A stretch of 64,000 nucleotides of DNA from JAMXLO01 sp963832895 (GCA_963832895.1 CAWHVQ010000015.1:415807-479806); one strand, 5' to 3'. Counted from the first letter of the stretch, positions 26,980 through 36,118 are shown. The notes: generated by a model not told the origin, from the sequence alone. Numbers and translations are program-made.

Positions 26980-27194
26980 CTATGCACTTTTGGCACGCGA
27001 TCCCGTCAGTGAGCAAGCTCGGACCACTTATACGTGCTGATCTGATGTTCCGCCCAAGCTGAGTGGATATTCGCTTCGCACAAAGCCAACATTGACTTGA
27101 AGCGGGTACGGCCCGAACCAATTGGGCGTCGGAAAGCTGGTCGCCCGCGCCAAAAAATCGTTGGGTGTTCCGGGCGCGTGCCAAAATTGCATAG
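26980..27194. promoter_or_regulatory. Inverted motif pair 1, between arylsulfatase and DUF2092 genes
   Basis: CTATGCACTTTTGGCAC (26980-26996) faces GTGCCAAAATTGCATAG (27178-27194), spanning 215 bp. The interior resembles the inner part of pair 2 in reverse orientation. The left motif ends 100 bp before the arylsulfatase ATG; the right one lies 278 bp before the ATG at 27472. Pairs like this occur at three more promoter regions of the locus. The motif and its placement are read directly; a regulatory role is inferred. Confidence 0.6.
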
Positions 27195-27471
27195 TGAAGG
27201 CTGGCCCGACAGGCTACTCATCGGCGGTGACAATGACAGCCCTCTGAGAGTTGCGGCGGTTAGGGTGTGATTACCGCAAGAAAGCACGAAAATGACGGCG
27301 GTCAGAACCAATGGTCTATATCGTCCCATAGAAGGGCTACGTCATAACCGTTTCGCAGCGCCTGACTGAGGCAGGATTTCCGCGCCTCCTTTGTTTGCTT
27401 CGTGGCGGCATCGCCGAGCCTGACGCCAAAACCGACTCAGCAGAAGCTTTGCCAATGACGGGTGCCCTGTG

Positions 27472-28275
27472 ATGAAGCGACTTGTGATCATAATGCTTGC
27501 CTGCTTGCTGACGGTCGGCGCCGATCGCTCGGTCGTGGCACAGGTTCCGCCCAGCGCGCCGGCGGTCACCGCGCCGGAGGAACAGGCGGACGCCATGACG
27601 ATCCTCAAGCGCATGACCGACACTCTGGCCACGGCCACCAGCTTTTCTGTGACTCTGAACGCCACCTACGATGTCGTGCAGGGCTCTGGTGAGAAGGTCG
27701 AGTTCGGCGAAGTCCGGCAGATATTGCTCAGCCGCCCCAATGATCTGCGCATCAATGTTGAAGGGCGCGACGGCACCCGGCAGGAGATCCGTTTCAACGG
27801 CAATGCCTTGACGATGATCACTCCCGGGACCCCATTTTATGCTGCTCTGGAGCATCCGGGAAGCGTCGACGACATTCTCTTCTACATAGCCTATCAGCTG
27901 CAAACGCCAATTCCGCTCTCCTTGCTGTTGGTGACGACCGTGACCCAGGAACTCGAGAAGCGGATCCAGGAAATTGACTTGGTGGACAACGAGACCCTGG
28001 GCGGCAAGGAAGTCGATCACCTGGCGGCCCGCACCGAGGAGGTTGATTTTCAGGTCTGGGTCGCCAAAGGCGCTCCTGCTGTGCCGCTGCGCGTTGTGAT
28101 CAGCTACAAGAAGGCTCCCGGACAGCCTCAATTTGCCGCTAACCTGTCAGATTGGAATTTCGCCCCGAAAATCGACACTTCAGCCTTCACATTCCTACCG
28201 CCAGGCGACGCGCGGCCGATCCCGTTCATGGTCCGGGTCACCGCCAAGCCCAAGACGCCCGGGGCCGGGAGATAG
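27472..28275 (+). CDS. Exported DUF2092-like protein (cassette 1)
   Basis: The precursor has 267 residues with a signal peptide (RLVIIMLACLLTVGADRSVVAQ). The mature part resembles DUF2092 proteins, which I believe adopt a LolA/LolB-like half-barrel. Patterns are ILKRMTDTLATATSFSVTLN, YDVVQGSGEKVEFGEVRQ, then DLRINVEGRDGTRQEIRFNG and PLRVVISYKKAPGQPQFAAN, with a C-terminal FAPKIDTSAFTFLPPGDARP. Such a fold could bind lipid or a hydrophobic ligand in the periplasm. It is followed 3 bp later by a Gly-rich secreted protein, so the two form an operon. A paralogous cassette is at 37512-38862. GTG 27469 is an alternative start. Confidence 0.75.
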   Translation: MKRLVIIMLACLLTVGADRSVVAQVPPSAPAVTAPEEQADAMTILKRMTDTLATATSFSVTLNATYDVVQGSGEKVEFGEVRQILLSRPNDLRINVEGRDGTRQEIRFNGNALTMITPGTPFYAALEHPGSVDDILFYIAYQLQTPIPLSLLLVTTVTQELEKRIQEIDLVDNETLGGKEVDHLAARTEEVDFQVWVAKGAPAVPLRVVISYKKAPGQPQFAANLSDWNFAPKIDTSAFTFLPPGDARPIPFMVRVTAKPKTPGAGR

Positions 28276-28278
28276 CCG

Positions 28279-29040
28279 ATGAAAATCCGAAGACATTTGG
28301 CGCCTCGGGTGTTGGTCGCTCTGCTGGCGGGCATCTTTCTAATTGCGCAAAGTAGCGATCTGCTGGCGCAGCGCGGCGGTGGCGGACGCGGCGGCGGTGG
28401 CGGACGCGGTGGCGGCAGCGCACGCGGTGGCGGCGGCTTTTCCAAGTCGGGACCTGCAGCTGGTGGCGGCTTCGGCGGTGGAGGCGCGGGCGGCGGTCGC
28501 GCCGGTGCCGGTGCCGGTGCCGGTGCCGGTGGCGCTCGTGGTGCCGGTGCGGGCGGCAGAGGTTCGGTCGGTGCGGGTGGCGGTGCCGTGGGCGCAGGCG
28601 GTGCGGGTGCGGCCGGGGTTGGCGGCGGTGCCGTCGCCGCAGGAGGGGCCCGCGGTGCCGGTGTGGGTGGCCGTGGTTCGGTTGGCGTCGGCGGCGGCGC
28701 TGTCGGTGCAGGCGGCGTGGGTGCGGTTGGCGTGGGTGGCGGCGCTGTCGGTGCAGTGGGTACCGGTGCCTACGCGGCCCCCGCCTATCGCCACGGTTAC
28801 TATGCGACACCTTATGGCTACAGCGCGGCCGGAGCCGCCCTGGTGGTGGGAACCGCCGCCGCGGTCGGAGCGGCGGCTGGCACGGCGGCCACCACACCCG
28901 TCGCCACGGTGCCATGCGCTGCGACGTCGGTAACGGTCGGCAACGCGACATATCTCAGATGCGGCTCGACCTGGTATACGCCGGCGTATGTTAGCGGCTC
29001 CGTTGCCTACCTCGCGACAACCGCCCCGCCCGGATACTGA
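28279..29040 (+). CDS. Secreted glycine-rich protein (cassette 1)
   Basis: The 253-residue precursor has a signal peptide ending near SSDLLAQRG. About 130 residues of Gly/Ala repeats of the type GGGRGG and GAGGAVGAGG follow, then a Tyr-bearing stretch (AYRHGYYATPYGYSAAG), one hydrophobic helix (ALVVGTAAAVGAAAG) and a conserved-looking C-terminal module. That module carries two Cys: VPCAATSVTVGNATYLRCGS, then TWYTPAYVSGSVAYLATTAP. The Cys pair may form a disulfide, implying a folded domain at the end of a flexible Gly-rich arm. Its partner is the DUF2092 protein upstream. The strong codon bias makes the antisense strand look like an Arg-rich frame. Confidence 0.75.
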   Translation: MKIRRHLAPRVLVALLAGIFLIAQSSDLLAQRGGGGRGGGGGRGGGSARGGGGFSKSGPAAGGGFGGGGAGGGRAGAGAGAGAGGARGAGAGGRGSVGAGGGAVGAGGAGAAGVGGGAVAAGGARGAGVGGRGSVGVGGGAVGAGGVGAVGVGGGAVGAVGTGAYAAPAYRHGYYATPYGYSAAGAALVVGTAAAVGAAAGTAATTPVATVPCAATSVTVGNATYLRCGSTWYTPAYVSGSVAYLATTAPPGY

Positions 29041-29425
29041 TGGCCCGGAGACAACCGGAGGAGCGATGTTGGGCGCGAGCGACGTCGCTCACGGGCTGTT
29101 GGACGGCAGCAAAACATGCAGCTGTTGGCGAGACCGATTAGAGTAAACTACCGCGCATCAAATCGACGATGGTCGTCGTGAGACGGAGGTCGAAAAGCTT
29201 GATGGCTTCCTGCCGTGAGGGGCGCGAATCGCACTGCGACCGCTAGGGTTGCGTTCTCCGCTCTCGTACTGACAGCGTAGGCCCGCCCGGGTCGCGAACC
29301 TCCGACACGATAGCAGCCAACGCGCCGCCGAAGGGCTGAGCTCGGAATCGCTGCACAGGGGTGATGTTGCTCGCGCCAGCTAATCGCGCCGCCAGTTCGC
29401 AATATTACCACAGGGAGAAGTAGCC

Positions 29426-30036
29426 ATGAGACCGCATGCCTCGCTGCGGAAAACCTGCCTCGCACTAACCGCGTGCCTTGCCCTCGGGTACTGCTGGACT
29501 GACCACTCCCGTCCCAGCCTGGGGACAGGCGGCCGGTATGGGCGGCATAGGTGAGTCGCATACGGTCACGGAGCGCGCCCAGGTGAAGGCGATCGAACCC
29601 GGCACACGCGAAGTCGCGCTGGTCGGTCCGCAAGGGAATGTCTTCGTCGTGCATGCAGGCGACGCGGTGCGGAACCTTGACAAGGTCAAGGTAGGCGACA
29701 CTGTTGTCGCGACTTATTATTCCTCGACGGTGCTGGTGCTGTCCGCAGCCGGATCCATAATTCCGGACAACCGGGTGAACGCTGCAGCGGCCCGTGCGGC
29801 GAGGGGCGAGCTGCCCGCCGCCGCGGTCAGTACCGAAAGCGGTCGTGACCGGCACAGTGGTCGGGGTCGATCTCAACGCCAATACCATCTCACTCGTGGA
29901 TCCGTCGGGGGGGGTGGTGCATACCTTTGCCGTTACCGAGCCACGGCGGCTTGCGGCACTGAGGCACGTGAAGATCGGTGATTCGCTGACCGTCATCGCC
30001 ACGGAGGCGTTCGCCGTTGCACTTGATCCGCTGTGA
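29426..30036 (+). pseudogene. Exported beta-rich protein, two frameshifts
   Basis: A signal-peptide start (MRPHASLRKTCLALTACLAL) follows a GGGAGAAG ribosome site but runs out of frame near 29480. A second frame then encodes THTVTER-like sequence, read as AQVKAIEPGTREVALVGPQG and KVKVGDTVVATYYSSTVLVL. Near 29830 a third frame gives VVTGTVVGVDLNANTISLVD and VKIGDSLTVIATEAFAVALD, ending at 30036. The pieces align in order with the intact lipoprotein at 40751-41308, which has the same duplicated V-x-x-G-D-x-V-T-V-x-Y pattern. It is a decayed paralogue of that protein. Confidence 0.75.
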
Positions 30037-30220
30037 TCGGACCGCGGCAACCTGCCAGTCGGCCGTAGGCTCGCGTCGGTTAGCGAGCGAATTTGATGCG
30101 CGTGCGCGCCTCACCCCCCCCGCCCGATCGCCACTCTGAATGGCCCGATCTATTTGGCGCGAACTGTCCGCGACGCAGCATTGCCGCCGCCATCGTCCTG
30201 CCTAGATCAATATAGCGGCC

Positions 30221-30505
30221 ATGAATGAGCGCCTGGCAGAGATCGACCGCGTTGTCGCCGTGCACGCCATCGCCTGCAGGTCGACGGCGGCAGAGCAAGC
30301 CACAGCTCTAGCTGCCGGAGAACATCGTGCTGCTGCCGTTGCCGCACTACTCTGGCGTGAGGTGCAAGATCTGGTCGGCGGTGACCACACCTTGCTGTTG
30401 GACACACTAATCTGTGGGCCCTTCGTCGCCGACGAGCATGCCATGCCCGGCGCGAGGCCGCACCGGACCCCTCACAGTCGTTGGATAGCAATTAAATTCT
30501 ACTAA
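30221..30505 (+). CDS. Possible small protein, weakly supported
   Basis: A 94-residue frame begins with ATG 30221 and has an Ala/Glu-rich helical middle (TAAEQATALAAGEHRAAAVA). No ribosome site or family pattern is visible and it overlaps the convergent SYLF gene by 14 bp. The gap 30037-30491 otherwise holds nothing recognisable. I list it only because it is the best candidate there. Confidence 0.2.
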   Translation: MNERLAEIDRVVAVHAIACRSTAAEQATALAAGEHRAAAVAALLWREVQDLVGGDHTLLLDTLICGPFVADEHAMPGARPHRTPHSRWIAIKFY

Positions 30506-31037
30506 TCTTCGACCCTTCTATCCCGAGGCCGGCCATCAAACCCTTCTGGTTAACTATGATCGCGTAAATGTCCTGTGTCAGCGTGCTAGAGGAGAACTTC
30601 TTCGCGGCACCAGCATCCACGACCACAACACTTGGACCAACACCGATCTCGAAGCCAGAGGACTTGTCGAGATAGCTTAGCGCCGTCTCGTTCATGAAAA
30701 ACAGGGCGTAGCCGAACCATTGCGCACCAGCTTGCAGACCCCACGAAGCAGCCGCCGAGTTGTAGTAGCCAACGATCCGGCCGTCCCGGATGAGCGCGCC
30801 CTCGCCGTATGCACCGCCCAAGAGAAAGCCGACTTTGACGATCTTCGGAAATACCAAAACAGCAACAGCTTTGTCATTCAATTGCCGCGCCGCCGCGTTG
30901 CTGATCACCAAACGCCGCAATGCGTTGGTGGCCGCTTGGTCGGCCTGTGGGTCAGACTTGCCTGTTGCGGCGAATGCAGTGCCAGCGGACCCGACAGCGA
31001 CCAAGCTGGCAAATAAACCGCGTCTATAAAGAAGCAA
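30492..31037 (-). CDS. Exported SYLF (Ysc84-type) lipid-binding protein
   Basis: SYLF-domain proteins bind membrane phosphoinositides in eukaryotes; bacterial ones are exported with unknown ligand. I choose a TTG start at 31037 because GGAGAG lies seven bases upstream and it gives a compact signal peptide (LFASLVAVGSAGTAFAATG). The longer frame from 31190 lacks a signal. The domain is complete: NDKAVAVLVFPKIVKVGFLL, then GGAYGEGALIRDGRIVGYYN, then WGLQAGAQWFGYALFFMNET and a C-terminal IYAIIVNQKGLMAGLGIEGS. It lies 149 bp behind the CobW-type gene on the same strand. Length (181 residues) fits the family. Confidence 0.82.
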   Translation of the reverse strand: MLLYRRGLFASLVAVGSAGTAFAATGKSDPQADQAATNALRRLVISNAAARQLNDKAVAVLVFPKIVKVGFLLGGAYGEGALIRDGRIVGYYNSAAASWGLQAGAQWFGYALFFMNETALSYLDKSSGFEIGVGPSVVVVDAGAAKKFSSSTLTQDIYAIIVNQKGLMAGLGIEGSKISRI

Positions 31038-31186
31038 TCGAGTCTCTCCTTCTACGCTCGGTCCTGCGGCACCGCACCGCTGCGACCTCGATATCCAAAG
31101 CACAAATGTTTGCGCAAGCTGGACCGATTTGGTGCGCATTGCACACCAACGGGCCTTTACAAATCGCGCAGCAGGTACTGGCCGTC

Positions 31187-32221
31187 TCATGCGACGCCCG
31201 CAGTGGTGGCCAAACAGCGCCGGAACAGAGCGTCGAGATCAGAGACGTTGAGCGCACCGCGAGCGCCGATCGCTACGATGCGCGTACGCGGAACCTCATT
31301 ACCCCAAGTGCCCGCGATAGAGACCTCAGTCCTCCGTCCGACGACCTGGAGGATAGTGCGGTCTTGCGGCGCCTCAGCGGTTTGAACGATTCCCTTGCAG
31401 CGATAGATCGATGCCGGAAGTTTTCGGCGCACGGTCTCCTGCAGGGCATAGAGCGAGACAGGATGATCCGTCTCGAAGCTCCAGGTGCTGAAGGTTGCGT
31501 CCGGGTCGTGGCTGCGATCATCGTCGTGATCGTGGGAGTCACACGGGGCATGACCACCGACGCGGTCATCGGCGTTGGACCCGTCGAACGAAGCTGCCGG
31601 ATCGAGGCGCCCGACCGCGAGCAGCACTTCGAGGGGAACATCGCAGTTGATCGCCTCCACAACCCATAAGCGGTTGAAATGATCATCGATCCACGTGCGC
31701 ACCTTGGCGACCTGCTCCGATCCGGCCAGGTCAACTTTGTTCAGGATCACCATGTCCGCGAACGCGATCTGCCGGAGCTTGAGTCGTTCGACATCCGGGT
31801 TTTCAGGGACGGCGAATACCTGATCCGCATCTACCACGCATATGATGCTGTCCAACCGGAGGCGGTCCCTCACCGCGTCATCGACGAACGTCATGGCAAT
31901 ACCTGAAGGGTCGGCCACACCACTGGCTTCGAGCAGGATGTATTCGGGCGCTTCGGGCCGATTAACTGTCTCCATGACTGTGTTCAGGAGGTCGCCGCGG
32001 ATGGTGCAGCATACGCAACCATTGGCGAGGCTTACGACGTTGTCCTTGACCCCAACCACCAGCTCGGCGTCGATGTTGATCGCGCCGAAATCGTTGACGA
32101 GCACTGCCACCCGAAGGCCGTGACCGCCGTTCAGTATGCGATTGAGCAATGTGGTTTTCCCTGCACCGAGGAACCCGGTCAGGATGGTGATGGGAACTAC
32201 TTTGGCATCAGCGCGTTCCAT
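31187..32221 (-). CDS. CobW/COG0523-family G3E GTPase, putative metal chaperone
   Basis: COG0523 proteins use GTP to insert or traffic metals, often Zn or Co. The 344-residue protein has the Walker A GFLGAGKTT (16-24), the metal-binding CxCC motif at 69-72 in NGCVCCTIR, the switch region LLEASGVADPSGIA and the NKVD guanine motif. A His/Asp-rich linker (CDSHDHDDDRSHDPDA, around 225-240) could bind metal. The CobW C-terminal domain follows. It is 63 bp downstream of the metallo-hydrolase gene on the same strand, so it may supply that enzyme's metal; this is inference. CobW itself (cobalamin) is not supported by context. Confidence 0.9.
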   Translation of the reverse strand: MERADAKVVPITILTGFLGAGKTTLLNRILNGGHGLRVAVLVNDFGAINIDAELVVGVKDNVVSLANGCVCCTIRGDLLNTVMETVNRPEAPEYILLEASGVADPSGIAMTFVDDAVRDRLRLDSIICVVDADQVFAVPENPDVERLKLRQIAFADMVILNKVDLAGSEQVAKVRTWIDDHFNRLWVVEAINCDVPLEVLLAVGRLDPAASFDGSNADDRVGGHAPCDSHDHDDDRSHDPDATFSTWSFETDHPVSLYALQETVRRKLPASIYRCKGIVQTAEAPQDRTILQVVGRRTEVSIAGTWGNEVPRTRIVAIGARGALNVSDLDALFRRCLATTAGVA

Positions 32222-32284
32222 GTGGCACCTTCATCGAGGCAGTCGGTTTTGACACGTCGGCGTAATGCCGCTGTTTCAGTGGGG

Positions 32285-33766
32285 TCAGTTGTCGCTGCCG
32301 AATACTGCCTTGACCTTTGATATGATCCTGTCACGTACCATCTTTTTGATGTCGATCTTGAAGCCGTTCGGCCAGATCGGGTTGGGCTTGCGATAAACAT
32401 CCGGTGGGTAGTAGAGCTTCGGATCATATTCCACATTGCGCGGGACCGGCCCTTCGATGTCTGTGTAATTCTGCCGAGCATTGGGGAAATCGACGGTGGT
32501 CTTTGTAAGCGAAAGGTCAAAAAGTTCGATCGCTTCCTTTGCTGAGGGGCGCGCGAAGTTGGTGGACTCGGGGAGTGCCGCCTTGCGCGTCCAGATTGCG
32601 GTCTTGGTAACATTGACAATCACACCATCCGGGGCGCCGAACTGGAACAGGCCATCCCAATGGGTTCGTACCCCCGCGACCATCTCGGGGACCAATTCCT
32701 CATCGTAGCTGAGATGGGTGGCCATCGCGAGGCGCGGCTGCACCTGCTTGAACATGTAGCCCGCCGCATAGTGGACAGTATGGGCGACATCGATGGGGAC
32801 GAGACCCATGATTGGAGGGATGCCGAACTTCAGCGCCTGGATGTTCATGGTGTCTGGCTGCAGCTCCGACACGAAGACATCTACGCCCTTGGCGAATCTT
32901 GTGGTGTTGGCATCGGGTCGGCCATCTCCAGTCCATACAAAAGAAAGACCGTTCCAGTCGAGACGATAGGCCGAGGCTCCGTCCTTACCGTGTGCACGCC
33001 GCCAATGTCGAATGACCACGCCATCCTTTTCATAGCAGATGCCGTTGTCATCTTGATAATCGAACTCGTTGACATCAACCTCGTAACCGTCCCCGATCGG
33101 AAACAAGTTGAAGCTGTCCGTGTGCCAGTGGGTCATTGCCTTCATACCCTCGATCATGGCCTTGGTGCCATTCTCGGGTGTGCGACCTGAGGGGCCATGC
33201 ACGCGCAGCGGTTTCCAGCGACCCATCCAGGCCGAGAACGCATAGATGTAGGGGAGTTCGCCATAGTGATCGACATGCAGATGAGTGATGAAGATGTCGT
33301 TCACCATCTGCAGCGGGACCTGGAGAGCCACGATATTGCGCAGACAGCCGGGGCCGAGATCGAAGAAAAAGCGCTTCCCATTGCCCAGCTCGACCATGAT
33401 AGCGGTGCCCGCCTGGGAGCGTGTGGGCGGAACCGGGGAACTGCCGATAAACGAGATGCGCATCTCGTCATCGCCGAGATCTTCCACGCCCGGGAAGAAC
33501 GTGTTGGCGTTCACGACCGAGGGCGTCGGCCGGTAGTACGGTGGCAGAGTGATGCCGGTGTTTGGACCACCTCCATAGGGATTTTTGACTTCGCGCATCC
33601 AGGCCATGTCTCCCGCGGCTGCCGCGGGCGCGGCAACCGCCACAGGAGCGGCTGCCGCTGCTGCTGTTGCAGCCAGGCCCCTGAACGCATCGCGCCGATT
33701 TACCGCGGGTTCGCTCGGTTGATTGCCGCCGTGCGGCTCGTCGGCATTGCTGGTTCGCTTGAACAT
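32285..33766 (-). CDS. Tat-exported metallo-beta-lactamase-fold hydrolase (GntH-like)
   Basis: The 493-residue protein carries a twin-arginine signal (NRRDAFRGLAATAAAAAAPV). The metal-binding motif THLHVDH (His162, His164, Asp166, His167) identifies an MBL-fold hydrolase. Distinctive conserved-looking stretches are EVKNPYGGGPNTGITLPPYY, FFFDLGPGCLRNIVALQVPL, THWHTDSFNLFPIGDGYEV and HWRRAHGKDGASAYRLDWNG. This pattern matches the family I know as guanitoxin-biosynthesis MBL hydrolase GntH, but homologues occur widely in proteobacteria and no other guanitoxin gene is here, so the substrate is open. The gene leads an apparent operon with the CobW-type GTPase and SYLF protein. Motif pair 2 lies 139 bp upstream. 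Confidence 0.85.
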   Translation of the reverse strand: MFKRTSNADEPHGGNQPSEPAVNRRDAFRGLAATAAAAAAPVAVAAPAAAAGDMAWMREVKNPYGGGPNTGITLPPYYRPTPSVVNANTFFPGVEDLGDDEMRISFIGSSPVPPTRSQAGTAIMVELGNGKRFFFDLGPGCLRNIVALQVPLQMVNDIFITHLHVDHYGELPYIYAFSAWMGRWKPLRVHGPSGRTPENGTKAMIEGMKAMTHWHTDSFNLFPIGDGYEVDVNEFDYQDDNGICYEKDGVVIRHWRRAHGKDGASAYRLDWNGLSFVWTGDGRPDANTTRFAKGVDVFVSELQPDTMNIQALKFGIPPIMGLVPIDVAHTVHYAAGYMFKQVQPRLAMATHLSYDEELVPEMVAGVRTHWDGLFQFGAPDGVIVNVTKTAIWTRKAALPESTNFARPSAKEAIELFDLSLTKTTVDFPNARQNYTDIEGPVPRNVEYDPKLYYPPDVYRKPNPIWPNGFKIDIKKMVRDRIISKVKAVFGSDN

Positions 33767-33904
33767 CCAGACTTAATCCCTTCACTGCGGTGTGACGCAG
33801 CGATGCAGAGGCTGTTGGCACAACAGTACCCGGATGGCGGATGGAGCGATCCGCGCAGAGCCGCCACTGTCATCAACGGGATTAGCCCGCGATGCCAGGT
33901 TTCA

Positions 33905-34058
33905 CTATGCAGTTTTGGCACATGGCCCGAAGACCAGAAGATCTTTGGCGAACACGTGCGCCTTCTGACGCTCTGCCGCTGGGCGCAACATCGCATCAGC
34001 ATTGTTCCAACGGCTCGAGCTCGCTCAATGACCGAGGCCGCGTGCCAAAACTGCATAG
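33905..34058. promoter_or_regulatory. Inverted motif pair 2, between hydrolase and AraC genes
   Basis: CTATGCAGTTTTGGCAC (33905-33921) faces GTGCCAAAACTGCATAG (34042-34058), spanning 154 bp between divergent genes. The second motif ends 39 bp before the AraC-type ATG at 34097, the first lies 139 bp before the hydrolase ATG. Read in reverse, the interior matches the interior of pair 1 over several blocks, e.g. GAGC-AGCTCG and GCTGAT--GATGTT-CGCCCA. Confidence 0.6.
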
Positions 34059-34096
34059 GCACGCCGCAGCTAGAGCATGTATCTCTCCTTTGTACC

Positions 34097-35047
34097 ATGC
34101 CAGGCAGCACCATCTCCGTCTTCAGCGAACCGGACGACTTCCAGACGGCATTGCGATCGCCCCGAAGCACGGAACTGCTTGTTACTGAAGCTGGCCAGTT
34201 TTGGGCACGCCTCACCAGGGTTGCACTGCACGATCTATGGCTGACAGCCGCTGACGAGCGTCTATCCAGGGTTGCCGTTATTTCATTGCCACCCGGCTTG
34301 GTAAGGATAACGTGGACTGCAGAACGGGGTGAGCTTGTATTGGGCGGAATCAAGCTCGCTGCGGGTGACGTTGTTACCCATTGCTCCAGCTATTGCTTGC
34401 ATGAACGGATAACCGGACATTGCGGCTGGAGGGACATCACAATTCCAGCGCGGTTGCTCAAATTCTACAGCCGCGCCCTTGTTGGTGCGCCGATTGTGGT
34501 GCCGCCCGGGGTTCGCCTGTGGCGACCGCCTGGGGCAGCGCTTCGACGTCTGATCGCGCTGCACGCGGCCGCGACGAGAGTTGCGAATGCTCAGCCTGGC
34601 AGAGCGGCCACCGCCGAGGCCGCTCATGGATTGGAGCAAGAAATAATCGAGGTTCTGGTTAAATCGTTGTCGGGAAAGCCCACGAACACCAATACCTCGT
34701 GGGCCGAGCGGGACACGGAACTAGCCATCCGGTTTGAGCGGTTGATCCAGAAACGCCTGCGAAAGGTTAATCCTGCGACAGAATTATGTGCGTGCCTCAA
34801 CGTTGCGGGTCGCACCTTGCGCGCTTGCTGCCACAGACAGTTGGGTATGGGCCCCCAAAGGTATCTGCGCCTGCGCCGTATGCAGTTGGCTCGCCGCGCT
34901 CTCCGTACCGCAGACCCTGGTGTTGCCATTGTCTCACGTGTGGCTCTACACTATGGATTCAGAGATCTTGGTCGCTTTTCGAGCGAGTACAGAGAAGTCT
35001 TCGGCGAGCTGCCTTCCGCAACATTGCGCCATGGCATGGGCGGCTGA
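34097..35047 (+). CDS. AraC-family transcriptional regulator 1
   Basis: The 316-residue protein has a C-terminal double helix-turn-helix of the AraC/XylS type: NPATELCACLNVAGRTLRAC, then HRQLGMGPQRYLRLRRMQLA, and IVSRVALHYGFRDLGRFSSE followed by YREVFGELPSATLR. The N-terminal 220 residues would be the effector or dimerisation domain; they begin STISVFSEPDDFQTALRSPR. The open frame extends upstream to 33197, antisense to the hydrolase gene, and is rejected; ATG 34097 gives a start that aligns with regulator 2. No strong ribosome site precedes it. An inverted motif sits 39 bp upstream, suggesting autoregulation. Regulator 2 follows 126 bp later on the same strand. Confidence 0.85.
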   Translation: MPGSTISVFSEPDDFQTALRSPRSTELLVTEAGQFWARLTRVALHDLWLTAADERLSRVAVISLPPGLVRITWTAERGELVLGGIKLAAGDVVTHCSSYCLHERITGHCGWRDITIPARLLKFYSRALVGAPIVVPPGVRLWRPPGAALRRLIALHAAATRVANAQPGRAATAEAAHGLEQEIIEVLVKSLSGKPTNTNTSWAERDTELAIRFERLIQKRLRKVNPATELCACLNVAGRTLRACCHRQLGMGPQRYLRLRRMQLARRALRTADPGVAIVSRVALHYGFRDLGRFSSEYREVFGELPSATLRHGMGG

Positions 35048-35173
35048 ACGGAGGGTTCGGTGAGCCATTCGAGGATGCGCGAGACCCACAAATTGAGTAA
35101 CTCGATGTCGTTCCCCAACGAGGGCATTGACACGGAGGGACTTGACCTTAGACAATGGTCGCTGGGGAAATGA

Positions 35174-36118
35174 ATGTCTTCGTGCTCAACCAGCGTAGCC
35201 ACAGAGGTGGACGAATTCCGGGCCGCGCTTCGTCCCGGTGACGGCGAAGTTACAGTTACGGCGCGTGGCCGTTTCGAGGCTACCGTTGTGCGTGTTACCT
35301 TTGATCAACTCTGGATGCAATCTGCGAGGGAAACCCTTCCGCGAACCTGGCACGCTGAAGTACCAGCAGACCGTGGCTCTGTGAGTTTCCTTTCGCGACC
35401 GGGATTGGCTGTGCAGCAAGGCGTCGAAACGACTGCAAACGAGATTTCCTTGAAGTGTCGCGGTGAACCTGTCTGGCAGCGGTTGCGCCACGCAGCTCAT
35501 TGGGGAAGCGCTTCTTTGTCGCTCGAAGATTGGTCGGAGGTAGTGTCGGTAATCGCTGGCCGAGAACTGTTACCCGTCCGACGCAGCATGATTGTTACCC
35601 CAGATCGCTCAGCGTTGACGACCCTACAGCGACTGCACCTGGCAACCGCGCATCTCGCTGAAACCGCTCCCGAGATGATCGCAAATCCCGAAGTAGCGCA
35701 TGGGCTCGAACAGGCCTTACTCCAGGCCATCACGGACTGCGTAGCGACAGCTCCTCCCAGCGACAGAACAGTGGCGCAGCGCCATCATACGACGGTTATG
35801 ACACAATTTCGGAGGGCACTGGATGAACGCGGCGAGCGAGCCGTCTACGTCCCGGAACTCTGTGCTTCGATCGGCGTGTCGGATCGGACATTGCGGTTGT
35901 GTTGCCAGGAGCACCTTGGGGTAAGTCCCAAGCGATATCTATATCTCCGGCGTATGGCTTTTGCGCGGCGAGCGCTGCGCGGCGCAAATCCAACCTTGGC
36001 AAGCGTTACCGAGATTGCAATGCAATTTGGTTTTTGGGAGCTAGGCCGATTTGCCGGCGAATATAAATCTCTCTTTGGTAAGTCGCCATCCACGACGCTT
36101 CGTCAGACTGCCCTTTAG
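35174..36118 (+). CDS. AraC-family transcriptional regulator 2
   Basis: This 314-residue protein is a paralogue of the preceding regulator. Its DNA-binding domain reads VYVPELCASIGVSDRTLRLC, then EHLGVSPKRYLYLRRMAFAR, then VTEIAMQFGFWELGRFAGEY and KSLFGKSPSTTLR. The central helix AHGLEQALLQAITDCVAT is shared with regulator 1 (AHGLEQEIIEVLVKSL). The N-terminal sensing part is more diverged, so the two may recognise different signals at related sites, or form heterodimers. ATG 35174 follows a GGGGAAATGA context. Effectors are unknown. Confidence 0.88.
   Translation: MSSCSTSVATEVDEFRAALRPGDGEVTVTARGRFEATVVRVTFDQLWMQSARETLPRTWHAEVPADRGSVSFLSRPGLAVQQGVETTANEISLKCRGEPVWQRLRHAAHWGSASLSLEDWSEVVSVIAGRELLPVRRSMIVTPDRSALTTLQRLHLATAHLAETAPEMIANPEVAHGLEQALLQAITDCVATAPPSDRTVAQRHHTTVMTQFRRALDERGERAVYVPELCASIGVSDRTLRLCCQEHLGVSPKRYLYLRRMAFARRALRGANPTLASVTEIAMQFGFWELGRFAGEYKSLFGKSPSTTLRQTAL

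Noticed and set aside
28238..28951. Arg/His-rich 237-codon antisense frame
   Set aside because: Mirror of the Gly-rich protein gene; extreme low complexity, no start signal.
33905..33928. Motif read as a sigma-54 promoter (TTGGCAC with a downstream GC)
   Set aside because: TTGGCAC fits the -24 element, but no site has TTGC at the required spacing, and the motifs occur as inverted pairs.
33197..34096. Upstream 300-codon extension of AraC regulator 1
   Set aside because: It is antisense to the metallo-hydrolase gene and crosses motif pair 2; the regulator aligns with its paralogue only from about 34097.
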